This document shows positions 1 through 8,994 of a DNA stretch of 64,000 bases, one piece after another. The first letter of the stretch is position 1. The number at the start of each line of letters is the position of its first letter. A program made the position numbers and the translations under genes. Source of the stretch: Odontocerum albicorne. Its lineage: Eukaryota > Arthropoda > Insecta > Trichoptera > Odontoceridae. Below the pieces are notes generated by a model. The model worked only from the letters and a program-made list of their open reading frames with translations, did not search any database and was not told the DNA's origin. The stretch spans positions 2,430,366 to 2,494,365 of the forward strand of contig OX463846.1 in NCBI GenBank assembly GCA_949825065.1. The letters run 5' to 3'.

Positions 1-617
1 AGCACCAAAAGTAAAACCAAATGACAAAAGTTATACATTATTCAAAAGAAAATTTTCTGCTCTACAAGATATTGTGTTTGCTTTTACGTTATATATATTA
101 TTTTATTTGATTAAAAGCCTTTAAAATGGAATGTCAAGTAGACGAACGTGAGCATTTTCAACACCTCCTTCTGTTCGCGTTCAATCGAGGGAATAAAGCT
201 GTCAAAGCTGCTAGCGATATTTGCAAAGTATATGGTGAAGATGCTATGAATGAAAGGACAGCTCGTCGATGGTTTTTGCTTTCAAAGATGGCCATTTAGA
301 CCTGAAAGACATGAAACGTTCCGGACGACCAGTGGACTTCGACGAGGACCGCTTAAACCATATTATTCATCAAGATCCCCTTCAAACCACCGTAGAAGTG
401 GCTGAATAAATTAATTGTAGTCACATGACTGTATACCGCCATCTTAAATCAATGAGGAAAGTCCAGAAGTTCAGCACTTGGGTTCCACATGTTTTGAGTG
501 AAAACAACAAAAATCAACGTTCGACAATTGATAAAACCAAAAACAATATCTTGTAGAGCAGAAAATTTTCTTTTGAATGACGTATAACCTTTACCATCTT
601 GTTTTACTTTTGGTGCT
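1..617 (+). mobile_element. Internally deleted mariner-like transposon
   Basis: The two ends are near-perfect inverted repeats of about 77 bp (1-77 and 541-617); both begin AGCACCAAAAGTAAAAC when read inward. Such long repeats are more than the usual roughly 30 bp of mariner. Between them lies only the N-terminal part of a transposase. The left end coincides with the window edge, so the TA duplication cannot be checked there; the base after 617 is not TA. With about 617 bp against the usual 1.3 kb of a full mariner, it lacks the catalytic half and could move only with transposase supplied by another copy. Confidence 0.85.
126..540 (+). pseudogene. mariner transposase N-terminal remnant, frameshifted
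   Basis: The ATG at 126 opens a frame that reads ECQVDEREHFQHLLLFAFNR and then AASDICKVYGEDAMNERTAR, which is the paired helix-turn-helix DNA-binding region of mariner transposases. A frameshift follows RRWF near 275. In the next frame it continues DLKDMKRSGRPVDFDEDRLN, with a nonsense TAA at 407-409, then INCSHMTVYRHLKSMRKVQ and TWVPHVLSENNKNQR. Reading then runs straight into the right inverted repeat. The catalytic DDD domain, which should follow, is absent, so this is a remnant that cannot encode an active enzyme. The family assignment rests on the GEDA..ERTAR, GRP and WVPH..SENNK signatures seen here. Confidence 0.85.
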
Positions 618-619
618 CA

Positions 620-1335
620 TTTTTAAATTTGAAAAAAAAAACGTACAAAACTTATGTTAACACCCAATATATTCTAGATTAATTAATTTCTTACATACAC
701 GTAACATAACCGCATTCGCAGAATTGCTGCCTTTATACAGGTCAAAGTCAATGCTAAAATTGCATGTTAAACACATTGTTAATATTGCCACCTGTTAAAT
801 GATCTCATAAATCATTCAGATATTTGCATTTACAGTCAATTAACAGAGTTTGTATACCAAATAGGTGTTAACACTTCAGAAGGAACAATTTTTAACTATT
901 TATGATTTACATAGTTACGTAAGAGGAATCGTAGAGAACAAGTATATGACAACGCTACAAACGCTTCATGTCGTTAAACAGAGAACCGATGTTATAAGCA
1001 ATGTACTATATATGACAAAGTTCCTTTGTTCCTTAATTACTAATTTAATTTTGTTATCCTTAATTCCATAATACTTAGCTAAAATAATCACAATATCTAT
1101 TCAATCCCTGACTCGTAAATTAATCTCAAGCAATTTATCGCATCATAATATCAATGAACACATCAAAATCATATACAACTCGTCTTCATACGTTCTATAT
1201 TCACATTAGTCATTCAGTTACATGTCTGAGTGGATGTCCCTAAAAGTAGCTCACTTGTTATCCACCCCTTGTCAAAATGCAACCTTGTTACATTTTTATA
1301 AATTTTAAGGTCAGGCAATAGTAAATAAAGGAAGT
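620..1335. other. No gene seen; AT-rich spacer
   Basis: No supported gene or repeat was found. The only longer open frame (865-1071) has no recognisable feature and unremarkable composition. Confidence 0.5.
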
Positions 1336-1337
1336 TA

Positions 1338-1612
1338 TTTATTTAACACTTTTATTGCAAATCGAATCTAATTTTGATTGATGATATCTCACTTTATATG
1401 AATAAGAATGTTCGGGTGATTGTCTATCTTTGTGGGGCTCGTGGGCATGTGCTCACGTATATGTTTATGGATTTCGTGGAGATGGATAGTCATTTGAATT
1501 ATTTATGCGACCACGTAACTTGCTTCATTTACATTTGTCTGATTGGTTGGAAGAGATTGCCGCCTGGCAATTACCCCGCCGGATTGTATTTGCAATAAAA
1601 GTGGTAAATAAA
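1338..1612 (+). mobile_element. LINE-C 3' end, plus-strand fragment in a foldback
   Basis: Bases 1372-1612 match the 3' region of LINE-C copies at 19390-19640, 36605-36905 and 46069-46310. It opens with TTTTGATTGATGATATCTCA and ends TTGCAATAAAAGTGGTAAAT, an AATAAA-containing tail. A 30-bp piece of the same tail in reverse orientation lies just before it at 1338-1368. No coding function is claimed: the reading frames across this part are the translated 3' untranslated region. Confidence 0.7.
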
Positions 1613-2300
1613 TAAATACAAATCTGGCGGGATTAATGCCAGACGGCAATCTCTTACAACCAAGACAAAAGTAAATGCAGTAAGTTACGTGGTTGCAAAA
1701 ATCTTTCAAATGACTATCCATCCCCACGAAATCCATAAACACTTACATGAACATATGCCCATGAACCCCATAAAACGGACGATCAACCGAATATTATTTT
1801 TCATAAAAAAAGTGAGATATCATCAATCAAAAAGAAAAAAAGGGATGGTGGAAAGGAAAGAAAAATAATAATCGGGAATGAAACACGTTATTTTACTTAC
1901 TAGAAATTAAGAGTTTTTTCAGTCGCTTCTTAACCCTGAGAGTGCTACGAGAAAAACATATAATTGTCTATTTAGTGACGAGATATATTTACGATTCGGA
2001 CGTTCGTGATAAATATTTATTTTAAACAACAAAAAAACAAAAAAAATATATTTTTACAACATAAATATATTTTAGAATATGTAACCTTGTATTCTAAATG
2101 AATAATATTCATTTAGAATACAAGGGTAGAACAAATTTCTTCCACTGCTATAGCAGTGCGCCGATCTCTAAGGGTTAAAGCATGCCAAGGACGGAGCGAG
2201 TCTAATATTGGTTTGTAACTGATTCCAGAGTCTCACTGCTGTTACATGGTTGCAAAAAATATTCAAATGATTATTCACCTTTACAAAATTTATAAACAAT
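1613..2300 (-). mobile_element. LINE-C fragment, minus strand, split by a MITE
   Basis: This is LINE-C in the opposite direction, starting back to back with the plus-strand piece so that both tails abut near 1612 and form a foldback of roughly 230-bp arms. The match to the family 3' end runs to about 1870. It continues as the coding C-terminus side (AGAGTTTTTTCAGTCGCTTC at 1910-1929), resumes after the MITE at 2179 (AAGCATGCCAAGGACGGAGC), and ends near 2240. Bases 2242-2300 resemble a further scrap of the 3' part. Confidence 0.7.
1934..2174. mobile_element. 241-bp piggyBac-type MITE inserted in LINE-C
   Basis: The insert begins CCCTGAGAGTGCTA and ends TCTCTAAGGG, so both ends read CCCTnAGAG inward. 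It is bounded by TTAA at 1930-1933 and TTAA at 2175-2178. Removing the insert and one TTAA restores the LINE-C sequence TCGCTTCTTAAAGCATGCC seen at 46402 and elsewhere. TTAA duplication with CCCT ends is the signature of piggyBac transposition. There is no coding capacity. Confidence 0.88.
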
Positions 2301-2305
2301 AAAAA

Positions 2306-2380
2306 TTAGCCGAAGTAAGCCGATTATGGCCGACAGTCTCTTTCTTAAGCCCGATGTGTATTACTTACCGCCGCGTACTG
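2306..2380. mobile_element. Half copy of the 60.5-kb pogo-like MITE
   Basis: The sequence TTAGCCGAAGTAAGCCGATT through to the terminal CCGCGTACTG matches the right arm of the complete element at 60504-60776, with a flanking TA at 2381. The other arm is missing. Confidence 0.75.
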
Positions 2381-2384
2381 TAAC

Positions 2385-3000
2385 CGTATTTTATTCTATG
2401 TTAAAAAAATTATTCCTTAAAAGAACAGCATAACTTAGAAGTAAAATAAAGTGACTTAAACAAGTGAAAAGTAAATTTCATAAAATAAGTTTCATATTTC
2501 AGTTAATATTTCCATTTTTAAGAGAGATTTCTTAAAAAAATAAGTACAATAGATCGTTATTAACATACAACATATTTAACTATATGAGATAATCAATATT
2601 TCGTACACATAATATATTTTGAGCCAATAAATACGGCGAACTATCTGGGAGAAATGCGTGCGTAGGATTTTAATGCGCTTGGCAACCTATATAGGATAAA
2701 TAAATTAATTTATAAATATTCATGAACGCTTACTACTGTAAGCTTTAACTGAGCGATTCGTTATTTTCGAAACTTTCGACTTATTTATTGAATATATTAT
2801 AATATAAAATGATTTATTTCGTAGAATATTTTTAGTCCTAAAATAATATTAATCTTTGTTTTAAATTGTTCACCTGTAAAAAGTAAAAGGTTACTGAGGA
2901 TTAATACAAAGTAGTTTAGTTATAATTATCAATTTTGGTATTTATGATATCTAGTCACTTTTCACCTCTTCCAGATAACCTCTACTGGATGAGTTGTGAC
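2385..3000. other. No gene seen; AT-rich spacer
   Basis: AT-rich sequence without a supported open frame or a repeat shared with the rest of the window. Confidence 0.5.
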
Positions 3001-3005
3001 GCTAA

Positions 3006-3755
3006 GATTCATAAATTTTAAACTTGGAATACTGCATGAAGAAAGAAATTATCTTATTAAATGCAGTGAAACTCTTGAAGCTGTGTGACAGAAGAAAAAC
3101 AGCCGATATAGTACTGCTATACAAAATCATTCACTCAGTGATTGATGCACCTCACTTACTCGCAAGTATTTCATTTCGTATCCCCACTAGATCCACAAGA
3201 CAGCTCAATCCCTTTTATACCGAAAATTATTATACTTACTATAAAATCAACTCCTCTATAATTCGTATGCAGACTTGGAAACGAGTTTTGCAACAATTTA
3301 GATATTTTTAATATAAGTTTATATAGTATTCGCCAGAATATTACAACAATATTTAGAAATAGCTACTAACTTTGTGCTCTCCTTTATTAATATAAATAAC
3401 GTAATACAAACCAAATATTAAGGACAATATTTTGCCTCTGGAGTTGAGTAACCCTGCATCAACATGTGTGAAGCTTTTAATTCTGCAAAACAACTTGCAT
3501 CTCGTTCCACTAATGAGGCCATGTGTTTTTTATATCTCAATATATATCCATAAAATTCCCACAAAATTCTCAAAGGTTATTAAATAATTTTAAAACGATG
3601 ACTGTAATTTATTCTACTGCTTTTTGTATCTTCATGTTAGTTTAAGATAAAGTTGTATTATTTGTCAATAATTTTAAGTACTTGTATAACCTGTCACATG
3701 TTCATTTGTATATAAAGACACTGTTGTGTCGTTAATTAAATAAATAAATAATGTT
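3006..3755 (+). mobile_element. LINE-D 3' end (jockey/CR1-like)
   Basis: A short coding remnant (see 3024-3311) is followed by an untranslated region ending in TTAATTAAATAAATAAATAA at about 3731-3750. The 3' region from about 3410 onward, with the marker GCCTCTGGAGTTGAGTAACC, recurs in reverse orientation at 31845-32290 and 49165-49640. This defines a dispersed family with a (TAAA)n tail. Confidence 0.75.
3024..3311 (+). pseudogene. Non-LTR reverse transcriptase extreme C-terminus (LINE-D)
   Basis: The reading frame gives about 95 residues including LCDRRKTADIVLLYKIIHSV, then DAPHLLASISFRIPTR and RMQTWKRVL. The order D..LLYK(I)..S.ID.P.LL..I.F..P.R.(T)R is typical of the tail of jockey/CR1-like reverse transcriptases, downstream of the polymerase fingers and palm. 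No catalytic motif is in this piece, since only the last tenth of the protein survives. The frame reaches its own stop before the 3' untranslated region shared with other LINE-D copies, so its position at the 3' end of an element is consistent. The start codon is not meaningful because the 5' portion has been truncated. Confidence 0.65.
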
Positions 3756-3759
3756 TTAA

Positions 3760-4480
3760 CTATTTGTAGGGGAAAAATCTGATGAACGACAAAAAAACCT
3801 AATCTCAAAGAACTAATTAAATTTTTTTATAAACATTTAAATTTTATCTTGCAGGTTTCTCAAATAAATATCTGATATCTTATAAATGGCTTAAGATATA
3901 GGTGATGTTTTAAATAACATAATATAATCCAGAGATATCAACCGATTTTGTATACAATAACAAAACGGCAAATTTGATATTATTTTATAAAGTAATGATG
4001 AAATAATAATATGACTTGATTTAATCCCAAGTCAATTTCAGTAATTTTAAATATATTGAGACAACCTTTTTTAAATTCTTAGCTGAAATATTTAATGAAT
4101 TTTAAATTTTTTTACATTTATGTTATAATACTGTTTTAAGTCTTGTTTCAAAAATATTAAGGTAACCTTCTTTTGGTACGTTAATACAATGTCTTGCTTG
4201 AATGATTGTTAAGTCTTCTTTACGAATATCAAGTTTACTCACTTAATTTTTTGCTGTTAAAAGTCATGTGGAAAGTTGCCTGCCTTTTTATCCTTAATAT
4301 AATATTTGATAATGCGATTATCCAAAGCAATTTTCTGGAAGATTTGAATTTTGAGATTCATTTTAAAATATTCCAAGATATGTCTGATTTATAAGTAACT
4401 GCTTTTAGGTTGTTTTTTTTTTCAGATGATGAAAGAGTTACAAGAGATAGTAAACGAAGTGATACGCGGAATCACTTTTG
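3760..4480. other. AT-rich, no gene; small LINE-A-like scrap at its end
   Basis: Mostly AT-rich sequence without supported features. Bases 4424-4466 (GAAAGAGTTACAAGAGATAG) resemble the LINE-A segment that recurs at 53055 and 43800, but the match is too short to be firm. Confidence 0.4.
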
Positions 4481-4690
4481 GGCTGTTTTAGCTTTTATAC
4501 CATATCACAAAGTGACGTCCGGTTTGGTGCAAAGTGGGCTGACCGCCTTTTGACGGCCCCGTATTGTGTTTATGTCATAATGTTTTGTACGTCTGTTTCT
4601 CTTTAATGTATGAATCAACATTGTTTTATAATTGTTATAAGGTATACTTTACCTTAACACAAATAAATAAATCTTATCCCTTCTCTGTTT
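4480..4690 (+). repeat. Possible non-LTR 3' end with AAATAAATAAAT tail
   Basis: The stretch contains a more GC-rich core (GTGGGCTGACCGCCTTTTGA) and ends in AACACAAATAAATAAATC. This has the layout of a LINE 3' terminus, but no second copy was found in the window. Confidence 0.35.
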
Positions 4691-4699
4691 CATACTGTA

Positions 4700-6640
4700 T
4701 ATTTTAGTAGTAAAACCCTTAAATGTTTTTTTTAAGTTAGTATAATTGGTATAGTGTTTTTATGTACATATTTAAATGTGTCGCAAGCTGTGTTCTTGTG
4801 TTTCGTAATTACTTCAATAAATTTTATTTATTTACATAATGTGACATGGAGACAAGAAGGAATTTTTTTTTTCGCTTTTTTAATGTTTGCTAAATAAAGT
4901 TTGCTGAAAAAAGCCGAAAGGACGACCGTCGGTCCTTGAAACAGTTTCGCAAAAGGATGGATACTTTAAAATATATCATATGTCATCTGAATTTATGCTT
5001 TTCTGTAGCTTGTAAGCTTCTTAACATATTTTTAACACCCATTTTAAGCAACGATAAAATAGCACTGTATAAAAAATCTATGTAACGAAGGGTTGCAGCA
5101 GATCAATTTGTTAATTGCACCGTCAATAATTTGTTAATTGTACCGTCTTGAAATTTTGATCTCTACATCATTAAAATTTAAAGTTTGATTTGTCAAAACT
5201 GTTTGTTTACTAAATACCATAAATGAAATCAATGTCAGGCGTCGTCCATCCACACTAAGGATTACAATCCTATTAGATTACGAGGTAATGCAATATTAGT
5301 CTACTTTAAAGGTAACCCATAGAATAATCTTCTAATTCGAAATGAACTTGTTGAAAAAACCTACAGTTCTTTTGTTAATAAAATTACTAACGGCTTCAAC
5401 GTGGGCCAGGAACTTAATGACTCTCCCTTATAAATATTTAATGAAGGAACATAGTGTGATGCGTTCAAATAATTTCATGTATATTGTGTTCATAACTAAT
5501 GATTCTGTGTGCGAGTGTTTTTATCTCTTCACTTGCGGTAGTATGCCAATACTTGCAATGGCGAATCGTGAATTTCCTGCCGACTTGAGTGTTGTTAAAT
5601 CTGAATGCTTGACTACGGAGGCCAAATACTACATTGTCTTCCAGTCATACTCAACAATATGTTTAAATAACGATTTCAGGTTATAATGGAGGGTGCCATT
5701 CGAAAAAAGAACTCAATAATTTGTTAATTGTACCATCTATAGATATCAGGTTTCTTGTCCTGACAACCTGATGTGATGCAAAAAATATACCTTTAAAACC
5801 AGCCTATGGCAGGTAAAGATATCTTATTTATTTTATTTTCCACCAATCAGAGAATGTAAGGATACCAGTATCTCTTAAGAAATACGTCAGAGTCGAGAGG
5901 TCTGCTTAATGAAATAATTATTATATTCTAGTTAAATTAATTCATCTGTAATTGAAAAATTAAATATTTCTCCGTATCACGAATATCCTTAATTATATAA
6001 AACGACTAAAAGGTTTTAATTATGCACTAATTATAATCAAACCATCTAGAAATCTTTAAAATTATTTTCAAAAATCTTTCAATTAAAATGAAAAACGTTA
6101 TAATTTTTTTCCATTATATTCTAAGAACAAACGATTTTTATTGTAGTAACAATATTTTCAAGTCATGTTTCTTGAAATAAATTAACATATTTTTCATTTA
6201 GATTTTAAAATGTTTAACAAATTGATCTGCAAGAACCATTCCGTTTTCTCACCAGCTTTTCAAAGGCCAGAGAGCTGTCTTGTAGCAAAAAGGGCGATGG
6301 GGTCAGGAATATTCAGGTAAAAATACCCTTCTTAACCTTGGTTCCACAAAAGAAACCTGTCCTAACGAATTGTGCCTGTCATATGTAGGATAAAAATAGG
6401 CCACTGTTTGATAAGAAGCTACCTTTATAAAATCCATATAAAAGAACACCCTTAATGTATGTGTGAAATGGACGAGGAAACCCTCGACTATGTTTTGTTT
6501 GAGTATCCTCTGCGCACCGCATATGTTATAATTTTAACTCAATCGTGAATGCACCTCGTCCATTCAAGATGCCCCACATAATCCCACTGAATTCTCCATA
6601 AAATTATAGTTACATATCTGAATTGAAAACTCTTTCAATT
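4700..6640. other. No supported gene; AT-rich
   Basis: The open frame at 5342-5686 (114 codons) has no recognisable domain and I do not support it as a gene. The motif AATTTGTTAATTG(C/T)ACC occurs at about 5112, 5132 and 5714, so the intervening segment may have inserted into or been duplicated with it. A second possible LINE-type tail, TTCAATAAATTTTATTTATT, is at 4812-4835. Confidence 0.4.
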
Positions 6641-6699
6641 TTAGTTTCTTACATATTGTAATTTTTTTTTAACAAACACTGTTTATTCCACTTTTTTAT

Positions 6700-6744
6700 G
6701 ACGGTATAACCCTACCGGTTTCAAGGCTTTCACCTCATCTTCAG
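6700..6744 (-). ncRNA. Hammerhead-like ribozyme motif in PLE terminus
   Basis: Read on the minus strand: CTGAAGA, T, GAGG-TGAAAG-CCTT (stem II), GAAA, ACCGGTA...TACCGT (stem III with one bulged C), then the cleavage-type triplet GTC. These are the invariant CUGANGA, GAAA and NUH core elements in hammerhead order. A convincing stem I is not obvious, and there is an extra T before stem II, so activity is uncertain. Confidence 0.5.
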
Positions 6745-6796
6745 GGGAGCGTAAACAAGACTAAATGCTGTTCGGACTGGCACCGATATAGACACT

Positions 6797-7497
6797 TCAA
6801 CGGATGGAGGCGGGAGGGGTGAGAGGAAGGCTAGGTATAATTTCGGCCAAGAGCGGGGAGATTTTGGGGAAATAACTATTCAACAGATGCTCTGATCGGT
6901 ATACTGACTTAGAAATTTCTAGGGCCTCTAATCTGTCCAATCTATTTCCGTTGCCGCTAATATGTAAGAATTTGGCATCATCGATAGAAAAAGTATGATT
7001 CTCACGGTGACAATGATTAGCCATTTCAGAATAAATTAGAGGATTTGTTAAAGCAGATTGGTGTTCACGAAATCTCTTTTCAAAAGATCTTCCTGTCTTT
7101 CCTATATAAAAATTATCACAGTCAGCACATAAAAGTTTATACACACCGCTGTTGTTAAGTATTCCATTTTTGCCTTTCCCATTAAATAAGAGTTTCCGGA
7201 GATTAAAGTTAGTGTAAAAAGCTGGCTTTATGTGACTTGGAATATTTTTGGTTACTTCATTTGATATATTTTTTATAAATAGGACTTTGCTCCATTTATA
7301 GGTATGCTTATAGGTGTCGTTAAATATATAATCTTTTATAAGTTTCTTTTTTGTTTTGTTTTTTAAAAGTGAATCAATGAGGCTTCCAGGATAGCCATTA
7401 TTTGTAGCAATTTTTTTGATGGTTATTAATTCCTTTTTACTTTCTTTAAAATTTTTATTGGCACAAATAATCCTCTTTATATGATAGAATGCCTAAT
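6797..7497 (-). pseudogene. PLE GIY-YIG endonuclease domain with upstream linker
   Basis: From about 7497 down to 6797 the minus strand is one open frame. It starts after a TAG and includes KRIICANKNFKESKKELITI, YPGSLIDSLLKNKTKKKLIK and PSHIKPAFYTNFNLRKLLF. It then enters the nuclease: SGVYKLLCADCDNFYIGKTG, RSFEKRFREHQSALTNPLIY, ANHCHRENHTFSIDDAKFL and LDRLEALEISKS. GVY...YIG, the following conserved R (GRSFEKRFREH), and the E in the LEALEI helix are the GIY-YIG catalytic signature. In Penelope-like elements this enzyme nicks the target DNA to prime reverse transcription. The CxxC pair in CADC also fits Penelope-type GIY-YIG domains. The domain itself carries no stop in this copy, but the element has lost its 5' reverse transcriptase. 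Confidence 0.87.
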
Positions 7498-7499
7498 TA

Positions 7500-7766
7500 A
7501 CTAATATTTCAATTGTTTTCATGGTGTCAGGGTAATTGAATATACTTGAGCACTAAGAATTGCCAAAAGATCAGTTTCTTATGGAACAAATCCCCCATGA
7601 ATTTTAATGATTCGATTGATTGTGATGGATTGGAAGCGGTTTTGGAGATACGAGATCTAACTCTTTTACTTTTAAGTGGTTTCACTTTTTCGAATCATAT
7701 TTATAAACTAATTAGTAGTTGCCCAAAAATGTTGGGACTTATTCTTAAAATTTCAAAACCATTTAA
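7500..7766 (+). pseudogene. Jockey-like reverse transcriptase fragment
   Basis: The frame at 7546-7794 reads NFNDSIDCDGLEAVLEIRDL, then LLLSGFTFSNHIYKLISSCP and KMLGLILKISKPF. This is the region after the polymerase domain of jockey/CR1-like elements, where an EI(R/K)DLG...LTF..HI...I....K.LG.I.R pattern is standard; the related copy at 54799 shows FKDLGVTFDVGLTFVNHV. The coding match ends exactly where the PB-MITE begins at 7767, with its TTAA target at 7763-7766. The last residues of the open frame past this point therefore belong to the MITE. No continuation was recognised beyond the MITE at 8426. Confidence 0.6.
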
Positions 7767-8421
7767 CTCTTCCTTCCATGTGATGTGTAACTAGTACACA
7801 TTGCTTCTAAAAACTTTAATATCTCTATAAATATAATAAATACTGGGTTCAGATTTTAGGTATTCTTCCGTTATACATTTACGCATTGAATGAAAAAATA
7901 ATATTAATAATAATGAACACTTATCACCCATATCAGAGATATTTTGTAAAAATCGAGAATAAATTCAACAATACAATCAAACGTGTGCCAGTGTGTGACG
8001 TAGGTATATTCATTCTAAAAACCGCTATGGGTGAGGAAGTGACGCTATTCACGTCTCACTCTCACTTTACTTCAGTATCTGGAAACGTAAGAAATAGAAT
8101 CTCAGTTCGCAGTTGTTTCTTCCTTCGAGGTATAACATACACAGTGTTAGTGTTCCGAGTCCCGTCTCAGTAGCTCGCGGGCTTTCATTTGAGGTGGTCG
8201 CTACGCCTGTTTTGTGAACATTGACCGATGTTTTTTCACGTTTTCAGCAATTAAATTAAAATTATTATCACTTTTGACTTAAAATTTAATTAATTTAAGC
8301 GATTGGCTATGAATATTCTTATTTTTCCGATCTCAAATCGCTCATTTTTACAGCGTATTGATGTGTATTGAGTACACAGCACCGGAACGCGCGATTTTGT
8401 TTTAGCACTGGAAGGTAAAGT
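7767..8421 (+). mobile_element. PB-MITE copy 1 (piggyBac-type, TTAA)
   Basis: A 655-bp element between TTAA at 7763-7766 and TTAA at 8422-8425. Its ends read CTCTTCCTTCCATGTGATG and, inward from the right, CTTTACCTTCCAGTGCT. Subterminal repeats GTGTAACTAGTACACA and GTGTATTGAGTACACA form short internal inverted repeats, as in piggyBac termini. It shares nearly all its length with 10480-11131 and, inverted, with 22015-22559. The small open frames inside are not conserved among copies. Confidence 0.85.
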
Positions 8422-8425
8422 TTAA

Positions 8426-8699
8426 GGGAACAAAGATATCGTCGCCAATACTGAAAGAACACTTATTTAGAATTGTCCACATTTTACAGGGGAGAAAAAG
8501 AAACAATTTTCTTTCTAACATTTTTAGTACAATATAAGGACGTAACGCTTACGTCCTTATATTCTATAGAGACAAATCATAATATTAAATATGGTAGTAA
8601 GTTAAAGTTTTGCATATGTCACATAAATTATATACATAAATCAATCAATTTTGAAACATAGGAGATACACAAAGCCATAAATAAAAACACAAATGTAAT
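8426..8699. other. No gene; perfect 15-bp palindrome inside
   Basis: At 8531-8563, AATATAAGGACGTAA and its exact reverse complement are separated by CGC, giving a strong hairpin. Nothing else was recognised. Confidence 0.6.
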
Positions 8700-8990
8700 A
8701 TTGTAATTTGTTTTATCAAACACTGTTTATTCCACTTTTTGTAACGGTATACCCTACCGGTTTCAAAGCTTTCACCTCAGGGGAGCACAAACAAGGCTGG
8801 ATTCTGTTCGAACTGGTACCGAGATACACGCTTTGGTTGGGGACTGAGGGCTGAGGGAGGCATCGGCCAGCAGCGGAGAGATTTTCTAAAGTCAGTACAT
8901 CGTAGAAATTTCTAAGTCAGTGCATCGTGGCAAACATCTGGTAAACACGTATATCCCAAAAAAGAGCATCAGGTCCATCCCTCTCATTAA
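8700..8990 (-). mobile_element. PLE terminal fragment
   Basis: The terminal tail TTTATCAAACACTGTTTATT, the CGGTAT..CCTACCGGTTTCAA stem and the GGGGAGCACAAACAAG region match the other PLE copies. The CTGAAGA part of the hammerhead-like core has been deleted: the sequence goes directly from CACCTC to AGGGGAG. Short, rearranged bits of the GIY-YIG region (AGAAATTTCTAAGTCAGTGC) are seen at 8880-8960. Confidence 0.75.
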
Positions 8991-8994
8991 CAGT

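Larger units (their letters stand above)
6655..7497 (-). mobile_element. Penelope-like element (PLE), 5'-truncated copy
   Basis: On the minus strand the order is: the linker after reverse transcriptase, GIY-YIG domain, short 3' region, hammerhead-like motif, and terminal tail ending TAAACAGTGTTTG near 6670. This order matches the 3' portion of Penelope-like retroelements. The same terminus recurs at 8700, 17640, 29570, 30490, 37190 and 45360. The reverse transcriptase itself is missing, so this copy is dead. Confidence 0.85.

Noticed and set aside
5342..5686. 114-codon open frame as a host gene
   Set aside because: No domain, no codon or splice evidence, and only a short open stretch in AT-rich DNA.
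7886..8173. Conserved small protein in the PB-MITE (also at 10573)
   Set aside because: Frames differ by indels between copies and are lost in the third copy; no selection for coding is evident.
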